Below are positions 32,723 to 41,182 of a stretch of DNA of 64,000 nucleotides, one piece after another (within the stretch, counting starts at the first letter, position 1; each line of letters begins with the position of its first letter). Origin of the DNA: Kribbella jiaozuonensis (GTDB taxonomy: Bacteria > Actinomycetota > Actinomycetes > Propionibacteriales > Kribbellaceae); NCBI RefSeq assembly GCF_005233875.1, contig NZ_SZPZ01000003.1:372001-436000 (forward strand), given 5' to 3'. Below the pieces are notes generated by a model. It had not been told where the DNA came from. It made no database searches and was given only the letters and a program-made list of their open reading frames with translations. The translations under genes were made by a program, and so were the position numbers.

Positions 32723-33051
32723 TGCGGATCAATCCCGTGCGGAGCGGGATCATCGGATTCCTGAAGCTGTACCGCCTGGTCATCAGCCCGATGTACGGGC
32801 AGGTGTGCAGGTTCTACCCGAGTTGTTCGGCGTACGCCTTGGAGGCGGTCGAGCGCCACGGTGCGGTGCGCGGTAGCTGGCTGGCGATGAGGCGACTCAT
32901 CCGCTGCCACCCGTGGAACCCCGGAGGCTACGACCCCGTTCCACCCACAGATGTCGACCAGCGCGGAGACCGTGAGGACCCCTGTGTTCACGGATCCGCC
33001 AACCAGCCCGGACCGTCAGCCGACGCCGGGCCTGTGCAGCGAGGTGCATGA
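32719..33051 (+). CDS. yidD: Membrane protein insertion efficiency factor YidD
   Basis: 110-residue small membrane-associated protein. The diagnostic segment YRLVISPMYGQVCRFYPSCS with AYALEAVERHG and RCHPWNPGGYDPVP is complete, including the three conserved Cys. It assists YidC-dependent insertion. It overlaps rnpA by 4 bases and abuts yidC, so translation of the run is coupled. The C-terminal 30 residues (after VPPTDVDQRG) are a polar extension. Confidence 0.95.
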   Translation: MMRINPVRSGIIGFLKLYRLVISPMYGQVCRFYPSCSAYALEAVERHGAVRGSWLAMRRLIRCHPWNPGGYDPVPPTDVDQRGDREDPCVHGSANQPGPSADAGPVQRGA

Positions 33052-34278
33052 GTGACTCTTCTGGCCATCCCCGGGCTCGCCGTTTGGGACGGGATCGTAG
33101 ATCTGTTCAACACGGTCATGACGCCGCTGTACTGGGCCGTCTCGGCTCTGCTCGTCGGCTGGCACTGGCTGCTGAGCCAGGTGCTGGACCCTGACGGCGG
33201 CTGGGCCTGGGCGCTGTCGATCGCCGGCCTGACCATCGTCATCCGGACCTTGCTGATCCCGCTGTTCGTCCGGCAGATCCGCTCCAGCCGGAACATGCAG
33301 CTGCTGCAGCCGAAGATGAAGGAGCTGCAGAAGAAGTACGGCCACGACCGGGAGAAGCTCGGTCAGGAAATGATGAAGCTGTACAAGGAGACGGGCACCA
33401 ACCCGTTCTCCTCGTGCCTTCCGCTGCTGCTGCAGTCGCCGATCTTCCTGGCCCTGTTCCGGGTGCTCGACTACGCCGCCAAGGGCCAGTGGCACAGCGA
33501 GATCATGAAGCCGTACGTCAGCTCGCTGCAGCACGCGAAGATCTTCGGTGCGGAGATCTCGCAGACCTTCCTGAAGGCGAACGGCCCGGGTGCGGCCAAC
33601 GTCAAGGTCGTCGCGATCGTGCTGATCATCCTGATGACGGCGACGATGTTCACCACGCAGCTGCAGCTGATGCGCAAGAACATGCCGAAGGAGGCCCTCA
33701 CCGGCCAGGCCGCGCAGATGCAGAAGGTCATGCTGTACGTCTTCCCGGTCTTCTTCCTGATCGGTGGCTTCAACTTCCCGATCGGTGTGCTGATCTACTG
33801 GTTCGTCTCGAACCTGTGGACGATGGGCCAGCAGTTCTACGTGATCCGCCGCAACCCCGCTCCGGGCACCCCGGCGTACGACGCGATGCAGGCCCGCAAG
33901 CGTGAGCACAACGTGCGCCACGGCCGGCCGGCCGACGACGGCGTTCCCGGTGCGGCGGGCGCCGCGACCGAGACCGAGACGGACCGGCGACCGGCCCAGC
34001 GGCAGCAGCCGAAGCGGCAGTCGCGCAGCGACCGTAAGGGCGGTCCGGTTGCGGGTGGTGCGAACGCATCCGACTCGACGGCGTCGAGCAACGGGCAGAC
34101 CTCGGCCGCACCCCAGGACGAGCCGCGGCCCCAGGACGCGCCGAAGAAGCCTCAGGGTGGTGCTGCCAAGAAGCAGCCGGCCGGGTCGGGCAAGCGTCAG
34201 CCCGCCGCCAAGTCGGCCGCCCAGAAGCGGGCCGCACAGAAGAGGGCAGCGCAGAAGCGCTCCGGCGGTTCGCGCTGA
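33052..34278 (+). CDS. yidC: Membrane protein insertase YidC
   Basis: 408-residue Oxa1/YidC/Alb3 insertase for Sec-dependent and independent membrane proteins. The 60KD_IMP domain has membrane segments near WAWALSIAGLTIVIRTLLIP, CLPLLLQSPIFLALFRVLDY, VVAIVLIILMTATMFT and VFPVFFLIGGFNFPIGVLIY. Conserved Arg in segment 1 (IVIRTLLIP) lines the hydrophilic groove. It is the short Gram-positive type without a large periplasmic domain, and carries a cytoplasmic tail of about 120 residues rich in Lys, Arg, Gln and Ala (KKQPAGSGKRQPAAK...). The GTG start directly follows the yidD stop. Confidence 0.96.
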   Translation: MTLLAIPGLAVWDGIVDLFNTVMTPLYWAVSALLVGWHWLLSQVLDPDGGWAWALSIAGLTIVIRTLLIPLFVRQIRSSRNMQLLQPKMKELQKKYGHDREKLGQEMMKLYKETGTNPFSSCLPLLLQSPIFLALFRVLDYAAKGQWHSEIMKPYVSSLQHAKIFGAEISQTFLKANGPGAANVKVVAIVLIILMTATMFTTQLQLMRKNMPKEALTGQAAQMQKVMLYVFPVFFLIGGFNFPIGVLIYWFVSNLWTMGQQFYVIRRNPAPGTPAYDAMQARKREHNVRHGRPADDGVPGAAGAATETETDRRPAQRQQPKRQSRSDRKGGPVAGGANASDSTASSNGQTSAAPQDEPRPQDAPKKPQGGAAKKQPAGSGKRQPAAKSAAQKRAAQKRAAQKRSGGSR

Positions 34279-34364
34279 CCCGCCCGCTCTTCTGGTTTGC
34301 ACATCCTGCCTTGTGAACGACGGGATCCCCGTGGGGCGGATCTCGATATTGCGAAGGAGTGGCC

Positions 34365-34889
34365 GTGAGTGACGGCATGCAGAACACCGAGGCGGCGGAG
34401 CAGTCCGCCGGTACGAACGACTCGGCCGAGGATCGCCTGAAGGCGCTCGAGGCCGAGAGCGATATTGCGGCGGACTACCTCGAGGAGTTGCTCGACATCG
34501 CCGATCTCGACGGCGATATCGACATGGACATCGACGGCGACCGTGCCGCGGTGTCGATCGTCGGCGCGGAGCTGAACAACCTCGTCGGCGAGAACGGCAA
34601 GGTGCTCGAGGCGCTCCAGGAGCTGACCCGGCTGGCGGTGTACCGGGAGACCGGTGAGCGGTCGCGGCTGATGCTGGACGTGTCGAACTACCGGGCGAAC
34701 CGGAAGGCCGAGCTGGAAGAGGTCGGCCGGAAGGCCGTCGAAGAGGCGAAGGCGACCGGTACGCCGGTCCGGCTCGACCCGATGACTCCGTTCGAGCGCA
34801 AGGTCGTCCACGACGTGGTTGCCGCCGCCGGCCTGACGTCCGAGTCGGAGGGCGAGGAGCCCCGCCGCCGCGTGGTGGTCCAGCCATGA
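34365..34889 (+). CDS. jag: Jag/KhpB RNA-binding protein (KH and R3H domains)
   Basis: 174 residues from GTG 34365; the AAGGAG ribosome site at 34354-34359 rules out the upstream GTG at 34359, which overlaps it. The acidic N-terminus is followed by a KH domain with the GxxG-type loop LVGENGKVLEALQEL. A C-terminal R3H domain has RANRKAELEEVGRKAVEEA and MTPFERKVVHDVVA. It binds RNA and is genetically linked to YidC and cell-shape control in Gram-positives. It lies 86 bases after yidC and 10 before rsmG. Confidence 0.94.
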   Translation: MSDGMQNTEAAEQSAGTNDSAEDRLKALEAESDIAADYLEELLDIADLDGDIDMDIDGDRAAVSIVGAELNNLVGENGKVLEALQELTRLAVYRETGERSRLMLDVSNYRANRKAELEEVGRKAVEEAKATGTPVRLDPMTPFERKVVHDVVAAAGLTSESEGEEPRRRVVVQP

Positions 34890-34899
34890 ACGCACGCCC

Positions 34900-35574
34900 G
34901 TGACCGAACACGTTTCACGTGAAACGCCGCCGCCGCTCGTGGAGAAGCTGTTTCCACGGGCGGCGGTCCGGCTTTCGGAGTACGCCGAACTGCTCGCGAC
35001 CGAGGGCACGCTGCGGGGACTGATCGGACCGCGGGAGGTTCCGCGGCTCTGGGACCGGCATCTGCTGAACTGTGCCGTCGTCGAGCGGCTGATCCCGGAG
35101 GAAGCGCTGGTCGCCGACATCGGCACCGGAGCGGGGCTGCCGGGGATCGTGCTCGCGATCGTCCGGCCCGATCTCCAGGTGGAGCTCGTCGAGCCGTTGC
35201 TCCGACGCACCACCTTCCTGCAGGAAGCCGTCGACGCACTCGAGCTCGACAACGCGACGGTCGCCCGGTCCCGGGCGGAGGATCTGCCACGGGCGTCGTA
35301 CGACGTGGTGACCTCTCGGGCCGTTGCTCCATTGGGCAAACTCGCGCGCTGGTGCCTGCCGCTCTGCGTCGAGGGCGGACTGATGCTGGCGATGAAGGGG
35401 TCGTCCGCAGAGGAGGAACTGGACGCCTCCGAACCCGAATTGGCGAAGCTCGGGGCAGAGCTTTGGCACATTCATCAACTCGGCGGCGATGAACTGGCCC
35501 TCCCCACGACTGTGGTGAGTATTGTGGCCGGACGTGCTGCAGGGGGATCCCGGCACGGAAGACGCGGGAGGTGA
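34900..35574 (+). CDS. rsmG: 16S rRNA (guanine-N7) methyltransferase RsmG
   Basis: 224-residue SAM-dependent methyltransferase for G527 (E. coli numbering) of 16S rRNA. The SAM motif VADIGTGAGLPGIVLAIVRP and RDRHLLNC-type upstream motif (WDRHLLNCAVV) are present, with VTSRAVAPLGKLARWC as the catalytic-loop region. Loss of the family enzyme gives low-level streptomycin resistance. Residues 5-9 (VSRET) are encoded by a parS site inside the gene. Its stop overlaps the parA start region. Confidence 0.95.
   Translation: MTEHVSRETPPPLVEKLFPRAAVRLSEYAELLATEGTLRGLIGPREVPRLWDRHLLNCAVVERLIPEEALVADIGTGAGLPGIVLAIVRPDLQVELVEPLLRRTTFLQEAVDALELDNATVARSRAEDLPRASYDVVTSRAVAPLGKLARWCLPLCVEGGLMLAMKGSSAEEELDASEPELAKLGAELWHIHQLGGDELALPTTVVSIVAGRAAGGSRHGRRGR
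34911..34926. promoter_or_regulatory. parS site 1 (inside rsmG)
   Basis: CGTTTCACGTGAAACG: perfect 16-bp palindrome, differing from the B. subtilis-type consensus only at the outer bases. It lies in codons 4-9 of rsmG. ParB binds such sites and spreads. Confidence 0.93.
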
Positions 35575-35582
35575 GCGGGTTG

Positions 35583-37031
35583 GTGAGTCGTGCCCTCGGA
35601 TGGCCCGAGAAGAGCACAGGTGAGCCGAGGTCATCGCAGGGCATCGGCTGGCCGACCGATCCGGATTCCACCGTTCGGGTGGTCATCCAGGAGCCGGCTC
35701 CCGACCTCACCCCCGCGCCAGCACCTCCTGTCCAGACCTCTCCTTCCGACGAGTCCCCGGACCCGATCGTGGCGACTCCGCCGATCGACAGTTCGGGACT
35801 CCGGGCGGTCGCCGCGGCCGGTCTCGACGTACCTGTTGAGACAGACGGCGGTTCCGTTTCACGTGAAACGCCGGACATGCGCGATGATGGTTCCGAGCCC
35901 GAATCGGCGTCACTGGTGGACGCCGAGCCGGGCTTCTCGGACTCTCCACCGCCTGTGGATGACCACCGCATGAAACTGCCTCTGCACACGGGAATTCGTC
36001 CACAGCAGCCTGTGGACGGAGCTGGGGGCAGACCCGCCCCGACCCCTACCGACATCCTCTTCGGGCCAAGTCCCGCACCTATTGGAATGGGCGCTATGAC
36101 TGCCGCACAGATCGCCGCGCGGGCCACGTCGGACGAGCTTCAGCGACGACTTCTCGAGACTCCGATCGCCGCCGCGACCGAACGGACCCTGCTGGTGAAT
36201 GAAGGACGCACGATGGGCCGCGAGTTCCCGCTGCCCGACCAGACCCGAGTCTTCGTGGTCGCCAACCAGAAGGGTGGCGTCGGCAAGACCACGACGACCG
36301 TGAACGTCGCCGCCGGCCTCGCGCTGTACGGCGCGAAGATCCTGGTCATCGACCTCGACCCCCAGGGCAACGCGTCGACGGCCCTGGGCATCGACCATGC
36401 CGAAGGCACACCTGGTGTCTACGAGGCGGTCATCGAGGGCGAGGCACTCGACAATCTGATCCAGCCGTGCGCGGAGCACCCGGGCATCCAGGTGATCCCT
36501 GCGACCATCGACCTGGCCGGCGCCGAGATCGAGCTCGTCAGTGTCGTCGCCCGCGAGAGCCGGCTGAAGAACGTGCTCGACGCGTACCTGGCCAAGACCG
36601 AGGCCGCGGGGGAGAAGTACGACTACGTCTTCATCGACTGCCCGCCGTCGCTCGGCCTGCTGACCGTCAACGCGCTGACCGCCGCGCGCGAGGTCCTGGT
36701 GCCGATCCAGAGCGAGTACTACGCACTCGAGGGTCTCTCGCAGCTCCTCCGCCACATCGACATGGTGAAGTCGCACCTTAACCCTGGCCTCGACGTGTCG
36801 ACGATCCTGCTGACGATGTACGACGCCCGGACGAAGCTGGCCGGCGAGGTCGCGGCCGAGGTCCGTGGCCACTTCAAGGACGCCGTACTGCGGACTGCCG
36901 TGCCGCGCTCGGTGCGTATCTCGGAGGCGCCGAGCCACGGGCAGACCGTGCTCGCGTACGACCCGGCGTCGGCCGGCGCGCTGTCGTACTTGGAGGCCTC
37001 CCGAGAGATCGCCATGCGGAACAACGCCTGA
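35583..37031 (+). CDS. parA: Chromosome-partitioning ATPase ParA (Soj) with long N-terminal extension
   Basis: Deviant Walker-type ATPase that moves ParB-parS complexes. From GTG 35583 it has 482 residues; TTG 35580 and GTG 35571 are alternatives, all using GGGAGG at 35566. The first about 215 residues are Pro/Ser/Asp-rich and disordered. The ParA core then shows Walker A KGGVGKTTTTVN (about 230-241), VIDLDPQGNAST and IDCPPSLGLLTVNALTAA. An internal ATG at 36096 would give a more ordinary 311-residue protein, but codon composition upstream looks coding. A parS site lies within the extension. Confidence 0.94.
   Translation: MSRALGWPEKSTGEPRSSQGIGWPTDPDSTVRVVIQEPAPDLTPAPAPPVQTSPSDESPDPIVATPPIDSSGLRAVAAAGLDVPVETDGGSVSRETPDMRDDGSEPESASLVDAEPGFSDSPPPVDDHRMKLPLHTGIRPQQPVDGAGGRPAPTPTDILFGPSPAPIGMGAMTAAQIAARATSDELQRRLLETPIAAATERTLLVNEGRTMGREFPLPDQTRVFVVANQKGGVGKTTTTVNVAAGLALYGAKILVIDLDPQGNASTALGIDHAEGTPGVYEAVIEGEALDNLIQPCAEHPGIQVIPATIDLAGAEIELVSVVARESRLKNVLDAYLAKTEAAGEKYDYVFIDCPPSLGLLTVNALTAAREVLVPIQSEYYALEGLSQLLRHIDMVKSHLNPGLDVSTILLTMYDARTKLAGEVAAEVRGHFKDAVLRTAVPRSVRISEAPSHGQTVLAYDPASAGALSYLEASREIAMRNNA
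35855..35870. promoter_or_regulatory. parS site 2 (inside parA)
   Basis: CGTTTCACGTGAAACG, identical to site 1, within the N-terminal extension of parA, encoding VSRET in the ParA frame just as in rsmG. Confidence 0.93.
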
Positions 37032-37051
37032 TCATTGGATCGGTGTGGCAC

Positions 37052-37067
37052 CGTTTCACGTGAAACG
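37052..37067. promoter_or_regulatory. parS site 3 (parA-parB intergenic)
   Basis: CGTTTCACGTGAAACG between the parA stop and the parB start. Identical to sites 1 and 2. Confidence 0.94.
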
Positions 37068-37108
37068 GGAACGTCAGCAGTAGCAGGATTCGATCTCGAG
37101 GGAGCGCG

Positions 37109-38071
37109 ATGAACACCCGACTCGGACGCGGACTTGGCGCGCTGATCCCCAGCTCGCCGGCCTCCGGCACCACGACTCTCGGCAGCAAGTCGAACTCGAT
37201 CCCCGGAGCGCCGCCGGTCGCCAAGCCGGCGGAGCCGCAGGGCCCGGAGTTGGCCGCGGTGCCGGGTGCCTCGTTCGCCGAGATCGAGGTCGAGAAGATC
37301 ACGCCGAACCCGAAGCAGCCGCGCAGCGTCTTCGACGAGGAGGCGATGGAGGAGCTCGTCCACTCGGTCAAGGAGATCGGGCTGCTGCAGCCGATCGTCG
37401 TCCGCCGGCTCGAGGGCGACAAGTACGAGCTCGTCATGGGCGAGCGGCGGTGGCGGGCGACGCAGCAGGCCGGCCTGGCGACGATTCCCGCGATCGTCCG
37501 GGACACGTCCGACGACGCCATGCTCCGTGACGCGCTCCTGGAGAACCTGCACCGCAGCCAGCTGAACCCGCTGGAAGAGGCGGCCGCCTACCAGCAGATG
37601 CTCGACGACTTCGGCTGCACCCAGGAAGTCCTCGCGAATCGGATCGGGCGATCGCGTCCGCAGATCTCCAACACGCTCCGGCTGCTGAAGCTGCCGGCCG
37701 GTGTACAGCGGCGGGTTGCTGCCGGCGTACTTTCCGCGGGCCACGCTCGCGCCCTGCTGGGTCTTCCCAGCGGCGATGCGATCGAGCGCCTCGCTCAGCG
37801 GATCGTTGCCGAAGGCCTGTCCGTCCGCACGGTCGAGGAGATCGTTGCCCTGGGCGACATGAACGCCGAGGACCCGACCCCGGCCCGCCGCCGGAACAAG
37901 CCGGTAGCCCCGCGCCTGGTCGACCTGGCCGACCGGCTGTCGGATCGCTTCGAAACCCGGGTGAAGGTTGACCTGGGCAAGACCAAGGGCAAGATCACCG
38001 TCGAGTTCGCTTCGCTGGACGACCTCGAGCGCATCGTCACGCTGATGGACCCGAACAAGCAGACCGACTGA
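37109..38071 (+). CDS. parB: Chromosome-partitioning protein ParB
   Basis: 320-residue CTPase clamp that loads at parS. N-terminal RLGRGLGALIP is the ParA-activating peptide. Next come the ParB/Srx domain with ITPNPKQPRSVFDEEAMEEL and the CTP-binding motifs GERRWRA and ENLHRSQLNPLEEA. The HTH follows (TQEVLANRIGRSRPQISNTL), then a C-terminal dimerisation domain (KITVEFASLDDLERIVTLMD). ATG 37109 follows GAGGGAG. It is 77 bases after parA, with parS site 3 in the gap. Confidence 0.96.
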   Translation: MNTRLGRGLGALIPSSPASGTTTLGSKSNSIPGAPPVAKPAEPQGPELAAVPGASFAEIEVEKITPNPKQPRSVFDEEAMEELVHSVKEIGLLQPIVVRRLEGDKYELVMGERRWRATQQAGLATIPAIVRDTSDDAMLRDALLENLHRSQLNPLEEAAAYQQMLDDFGCTQEVLANRIGRSRPQISNTLRLLKLPAGVQRRVAAGVLSAGHARALLGLPSGDAIERLAQRIVAEGLSVRTVEEIVALGDMNAEDPTPARRRNKPVAPRLVDLADRLSDRFETRVKVDLGKTKGKITVEFASLDDLERIVTLMDPNKQTD

Positions 38072-38084
38072 TTTGTCGACAAAG

Positions 38085-38882
38085 TTACTCGGCGACTTGC
38101 TGCAATGTTTCATGTGAAACATTGCGGGTGGCTTTGATCAGGTAGACGGCCGGGAGGTGGGTCGCCATCGGGCCCAGAGCGGGGTACATCTCCGCGACGG
38201 GGGACTCCTGGAAGGCGCTGAGGGTCAGGCCTGCCGCCAGCAGCGCGGTGATGATGTCGCTCGGCGGCCAGACGAAGGCAGTGAACGTGGGGGCGTCGGG
38301 ATTGTCACGGGCGCCGGTCGGAAGCTTGGTGTTCTCGATGGTGGCGCGTGGGGTGGAGCGGCCGAAGTAGTCGGCGGCGACCGTCAACTGCCCCGGGCCC
38401 TGGACGGCCAGGACTTCCCAGACCGGGTGATGGTCGGCCAGCAGGATCGATCCACCGGGTGCCAGACGCGATGCGATCAGAGTGGCGAAGACGGTCAGGT
38501 CCGGGACCCAGCAGATGGCGCCCCAGCTGAGGTAGATGAGGTCGAAGCCGGTGAGGTCGGCCGGGAGGGCGAGCATGTCGGCCCGGCGGAAGTCGGCCGG
38601 GATGCCGGCGGCAGCGGACTTCGATCGAGCCATCTCCAGAGCGACTTCGGAGATGTCGACGCCGGTGACCACGGCGCCCAGTTGGGCCCAGGAGAGGACC
38701 TCGTCGCCGCAGGAGCAAGCCAGCTGGAGGACGCGACGATCGCGCACGGAGCCGGCGGCCGCGAGCTCGTCAGCCGACAGCGTCGAGCCGCCGCCTGCGA
38801 AGTACGACGCGGGTTGACCGGGGCGCGCGCTGTGGATCTGGTTCCAGCCGGCGCGGTTCGACTCCGTGATGTCAGTCAGCAC
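38085..38882 (-). CDS. SAM-dependent methyltransferase, class I
   Basis: 265-residue methyltransferase from GTG 38882 (VLTDITESNRAGWNQIHSAR). The SAM-binding motif I region is VLQLACSCGDEVLSWAQLGA with VTGVDIS as the acidic-loop strand; motif I has ACSCGD in place of the usual GxGxG pattern, a noticeable variant. Later motifs FDLIYLSWGAICWVPD and LAPGGSILLADHHP fit a small-molecule methyltransferase. The frame is open upstream to 39608 but antisense there. Convergent with parB. Substrate unknown. Confidence 0.87.
   Translation of the reverse strand: MLTDITESNRAGWNQIHSARPGQPASYFAGGGSTLSADELAAAGSVRDRRVLQLACSCGDEVLSWAQLGAVVTGVDISEVALEMARSKSAAAGIPADFRRADMLALPADLTGFDLIYLSWGAICWVPDLTVFATLIASRLAPGGSILLADHHPVWEVLAVQGPGQLTVAADYFGRSTPRATIENTKLPTGARDNPDAPTFTAFVWPPSDIITALLAAGLTLSAFQESPVAEMYPALGPMATHLPAVYLIKATRNVSHETLQQVAE
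38106..38121. promoter_or_regulatory. parS-like site 4 (variant centre)
   Basis: TGTTTCATGTGAAACA has the full consensus outer bases but CATGTG instead of CACGTG at the centre, breaking the symmetry at one pair. It lies in the last codons of the convergent methyltransferase gene, 35 bases after parB. Weak ParB binding is possible. Confidence 0.6.
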
Positions 38883-38923
38883 GGAGTCGACGCTAGGGGC
38901 GGGAACCCAGCAGGACAACGGGA

Positions 38924-39277
38924 TTAGCGGCCCTGCAGCTCGTGCGACGTCTTGCGCTCGGCGTAGAACGACAGGAACGGGATCGTGCCGGCCAGCGCCA
39001 TCATCACCAGTCGCGGGAACGACCAACGGACCCGGCGGAACAGGTCGAAGGTCAGCAGCAGGTAGACCATGTAGAGGAACCCGTGCGTCGGGCCGATCAC
39101 GTCCATCGCGCCGGGGCTGTCCGCGAAGTACTTGAGCGGCATCGCGAGGAACACCAGCAGCAGGAGCATCACGCCGACGACGTACGCGATCACGCGGTAG
39201 CGCATCAGCGCGCCGCGGACGGCCGGGGTCAGCGGCTGGGTGCCGGCGGAGGTGGCGGGGTCGGCTGGAGAAGTCAC
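38924..39277 (-). CDS. DUF3817 integral membrane protein
   Basis: 117 residues from GTG 39277, which overlaps the stop of the upstream SURF1 gene by 4 bases. Three hydrophobic segments are visible (VIAYVVGVMLLLLVFLAMPL, GFLYMVYLLLTFDLFRRVRW, LVMMALAGTIPFLSFYAERK), with the family motif GPTHGFLYMVYL. DUF3817 (YdzA-like) proteins have no established role. The coupling to SURF1 suggests a respiratory or membrane role. Confidence 0.9.
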   Translation of the reverse strand: MTSPADPATSAGTQPLTPAVRGALMRYRVIAYVVGVMLLLLVFLAMPLKYFADSPGAMDVIGPTHGFLYMVYLLLTFDLFRRVRWSFPRLVMMALAGTIPFLSFYAERKTSHELQGR

Positions 39278-40083
39278 GCTGAAACGGTACCGCTCGGCTC
39301 CACACGTTCCTCGGGCCGGTCCTCGTCCGGGTCCGGCTCGTCGACGGCGCGGTTCGCGTCCAGCACCATCTTGGCCCACATCCACAGCGTGAAGGCCGCG
39401 AAAATCCACCACTGGAAGGCATACGCGATGTTCCGCAGGCCGGCATGATCGGTCGGCGGCGGAGGCGGTTGTACGGCGGCCGGCGCGGGAGACGGCACGA
39501 CGCCGGACAACGACTGCTGTACGACGAACGCGTCGTACACCCGGTAGTCGACAAGGTGGACGATCGTCGGGATCCGCAGCGACGACAGCACCCGTCCCTT
39601 GGCAGCATCGTCCGACGAGTCCTCCGCCTCGGACGCGATCACCGTCCCGGTCAGCTGCACCGGCCCGCTGGGAGCGCGAGCGGCCGCGTCGGTCACGGAA
39701 GGCACCCAACCCCGCACGACCATGACGGCGTCCGTCGTGGACAGCTTCACCGGCGACACAACCCAGAAGCCGACCCGCGAGTCCTGTGAACGGTCTGCGA
39801 TGAACACCTGGTCCGCAGCCGGTCCCCAGGTCCCATCGACCGTCACTCGCCGACTGACGGCCTTGGACGGCAAACCCTCGTCGATCGAGAACAGCGACTG
39901 CAAGGCCACCGGCGCAGCTTCAGCACGCTGGGCCGTGGCGTCGGCCGTCTTCGACCGGTACACGCCCAGCTGCCACACGCCCATCACCGACATCACTGCA
40001 GCAATGGCCAGCGCCAGCACCAGCAGGCCGATCCATCGCGGCGTCAGAACGGTCCGCCACAGCGGCCGGTGAACTTCGGGCAT
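39274..40083 (-). CDS. SURF1-family protein
   Basis: 269 residues from ATG 40083. The two-helix SURF1 layout is present: N-terminal segment WIGLLVLALAIAAVMSVMGV (followed by WQLGVY, family pattern WQ) and a C-terminal segment NIAYAFQWWIFAAFTLWMWA. The extracytoplasmic region between them includes VTVDGTWGPAADQVFIADRS and VVRGWVPS. SURF1 assists assembly of heme-copper cytochrome oxidase. A Pro-rich insert precedes the second helix. Frame-open sequence upstream of 40083 is antisense to the ligase gene. Confidence 0.9.
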   Translation of the reverse strand: MPEVHRPLWRTVLTPRWIGLLVLALAIAAVMSVMGVWQLGVYRSKTADATAQRAEAAPVALQSLFSIDEGLPSKAVSRRVTVDGTWGPAADQVFIADRSQDSRVGFWVVSPVKLSTTDAVMVVRGWVPSVTDAAARAPSGPVQLTGTVIASEAEDSSDDAAKGRVLSSLRIPTIVHLVDYRVYDAFVVQQSLSGVVPSPAPAAVQPPPPPTDHAGLRNIAYAFQWWIFAAFTLWMWAKMVLDANRAVDEPDPDEDRPEERVEPSGTVSA

Positions 40084-40091
40084 CACAACCT

Positions 40092-41039
40092 TCAGCGAGC
40101 AGCAGCTGCCGCGAGCAGGTCGCGGCAGAGCACACCGAGCTCGATCCCGGCAGCCTCGGCGGCCAACGGGACCAGCGACGTCTCCGTCATCCCCGGCGCG
40201 ACATTCACCTCGAGGAACCACGGCACCCCGGCCGCGTCCACCACGAGGTCCGACCGCGACAGGTCCCGCAGCCCCAGCGCCTGGTGCGCCTGCACCGCGG
40301 CCGCAGCGCACGCACCCGCGACCTCAGGCTCCAACCGAGCGGGTACGACGAACTGCGTCGCGCCCGCCGTGTACCGCGCCTCGTAGTCGTAGAAGCCCGA
40401 GTCCGGCCGGATCTCCACCGCCGGCAACGCCCGCGGCCCGTCGCCGGTGTCGACGACGGTGACGGCGACCTCGGTGCCGTCGACGTACTGCTCGATCAGC
40501 GCGACCGGACCGTATGCGTAGCAGTTCACCATCGCGGACGGCAGTTCCTCGGCCGACCGCACGATCGAGGCGCCCAGCGCAGAACCGCCGCGGGCAGGCT
40601 TCACGACCAGCGGCAGGCCGATCTGGTGGATCACCGACTCCATCAGCGATGCGGCGCCCAGCTCGCGGAACGTGTCATGCCCAAGCACCACCGACGCCGG
40701 CGTGTGCAGCCCCGCGGACCCGACCATCGTCGACGCGACCGGCTTGTCGAAGGCCGTGCGGCAGGCCGCCGCGTCGGCGCCGACGTACGGAACGCCGTAC
40801 AGGTCGAGGACCTGGCGGAGTGCGCCGTCCTCGCCGGTGACGCCGTGCAGGACGGGGAAGACCGCGTCCGGCGGATCGTTACGCAGCCGCTCGACCAGGG
40901 AGGCGTCGACGTCACGCTGCTCGACCTCTACGCCGACGCTGCGCAGGGCGTCCGCCACCCGCCGGCCGGACCGGAGCGAGACGTCCCGCTCGTGCGACAG
41001 TCCACCGGCCAGAACAAGCACTCGACCCAGATCACTCAT
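40092..41039 (-). CDS. D-alanine--D-alanine ligase-like ATP-grasp enzyme
   Basis: 315 residues from ATG 41039. It has the Ddl N-terminal motif VLVLAGGLSHERDVSLRSGR, the ATP-grasp lysine segment LVVKPARGGSALGASIV, EQYVDGTEVAVTVVD, and the metal-site motif WFLEVNVAPGMTETSLVPLA. The last is the Ddl signature NxxPGMT with V-A replacing T-L or S-M. Size and motifs fit D-Ala-D-Ala ligase for peptidoglycan, but a full-length ddl is often elsewhere in actinobacteria near leu/thi genes, so this may be a second copy or a related dipeptide ligase. Confidence 0.85.
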   Translation of the reverse strand: MSDLGRVLVLAGGLSHERDVSLRSGRRVADALRSVGVEVEQRDVDASLVERLRNDPPDAVFPVLHGVTGEDGALRQVLDLYGVPYVGADAAACRTAFDKPVASTMVGSAGLHTPASVVLGHDTFRELGAASLMESVIHQIGLPLVVKPARGGSALGASIVRSAEELPSAMVNCYAYGPVALIEQYVDGTEVAVTVVDTGDGPRALPAVEIRPDSGFYDYEARYTAGATQFVVPARLEPEVAGACAAAAVQAHQALGLRDLSRSDLVVDAAGVPWFLEVNVAPGMTETSLVPLAAEAAGIELGVLCRDLLAAAAAR

Positions 41040-41182
41040 CACAAATATCCCGATCACTCGTGGGCGACTCCGGCACGGGCGCCGGTCCCGAAGCCCACTC
41101 GAACGGTACCGCTAGCGTGTCAGCGACCCACGACCGCCCGTAGATCCATTGCGCAACCTTTGCGCTCGTCAAACCCCGTGGT

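Noticed and set aside
38883..39608. Methyltransferase frame extending to 39608
   Set aside because: Antisense or out of frame over the DUF3817 and SURF1 genes; the domain starts after GTG 38882.
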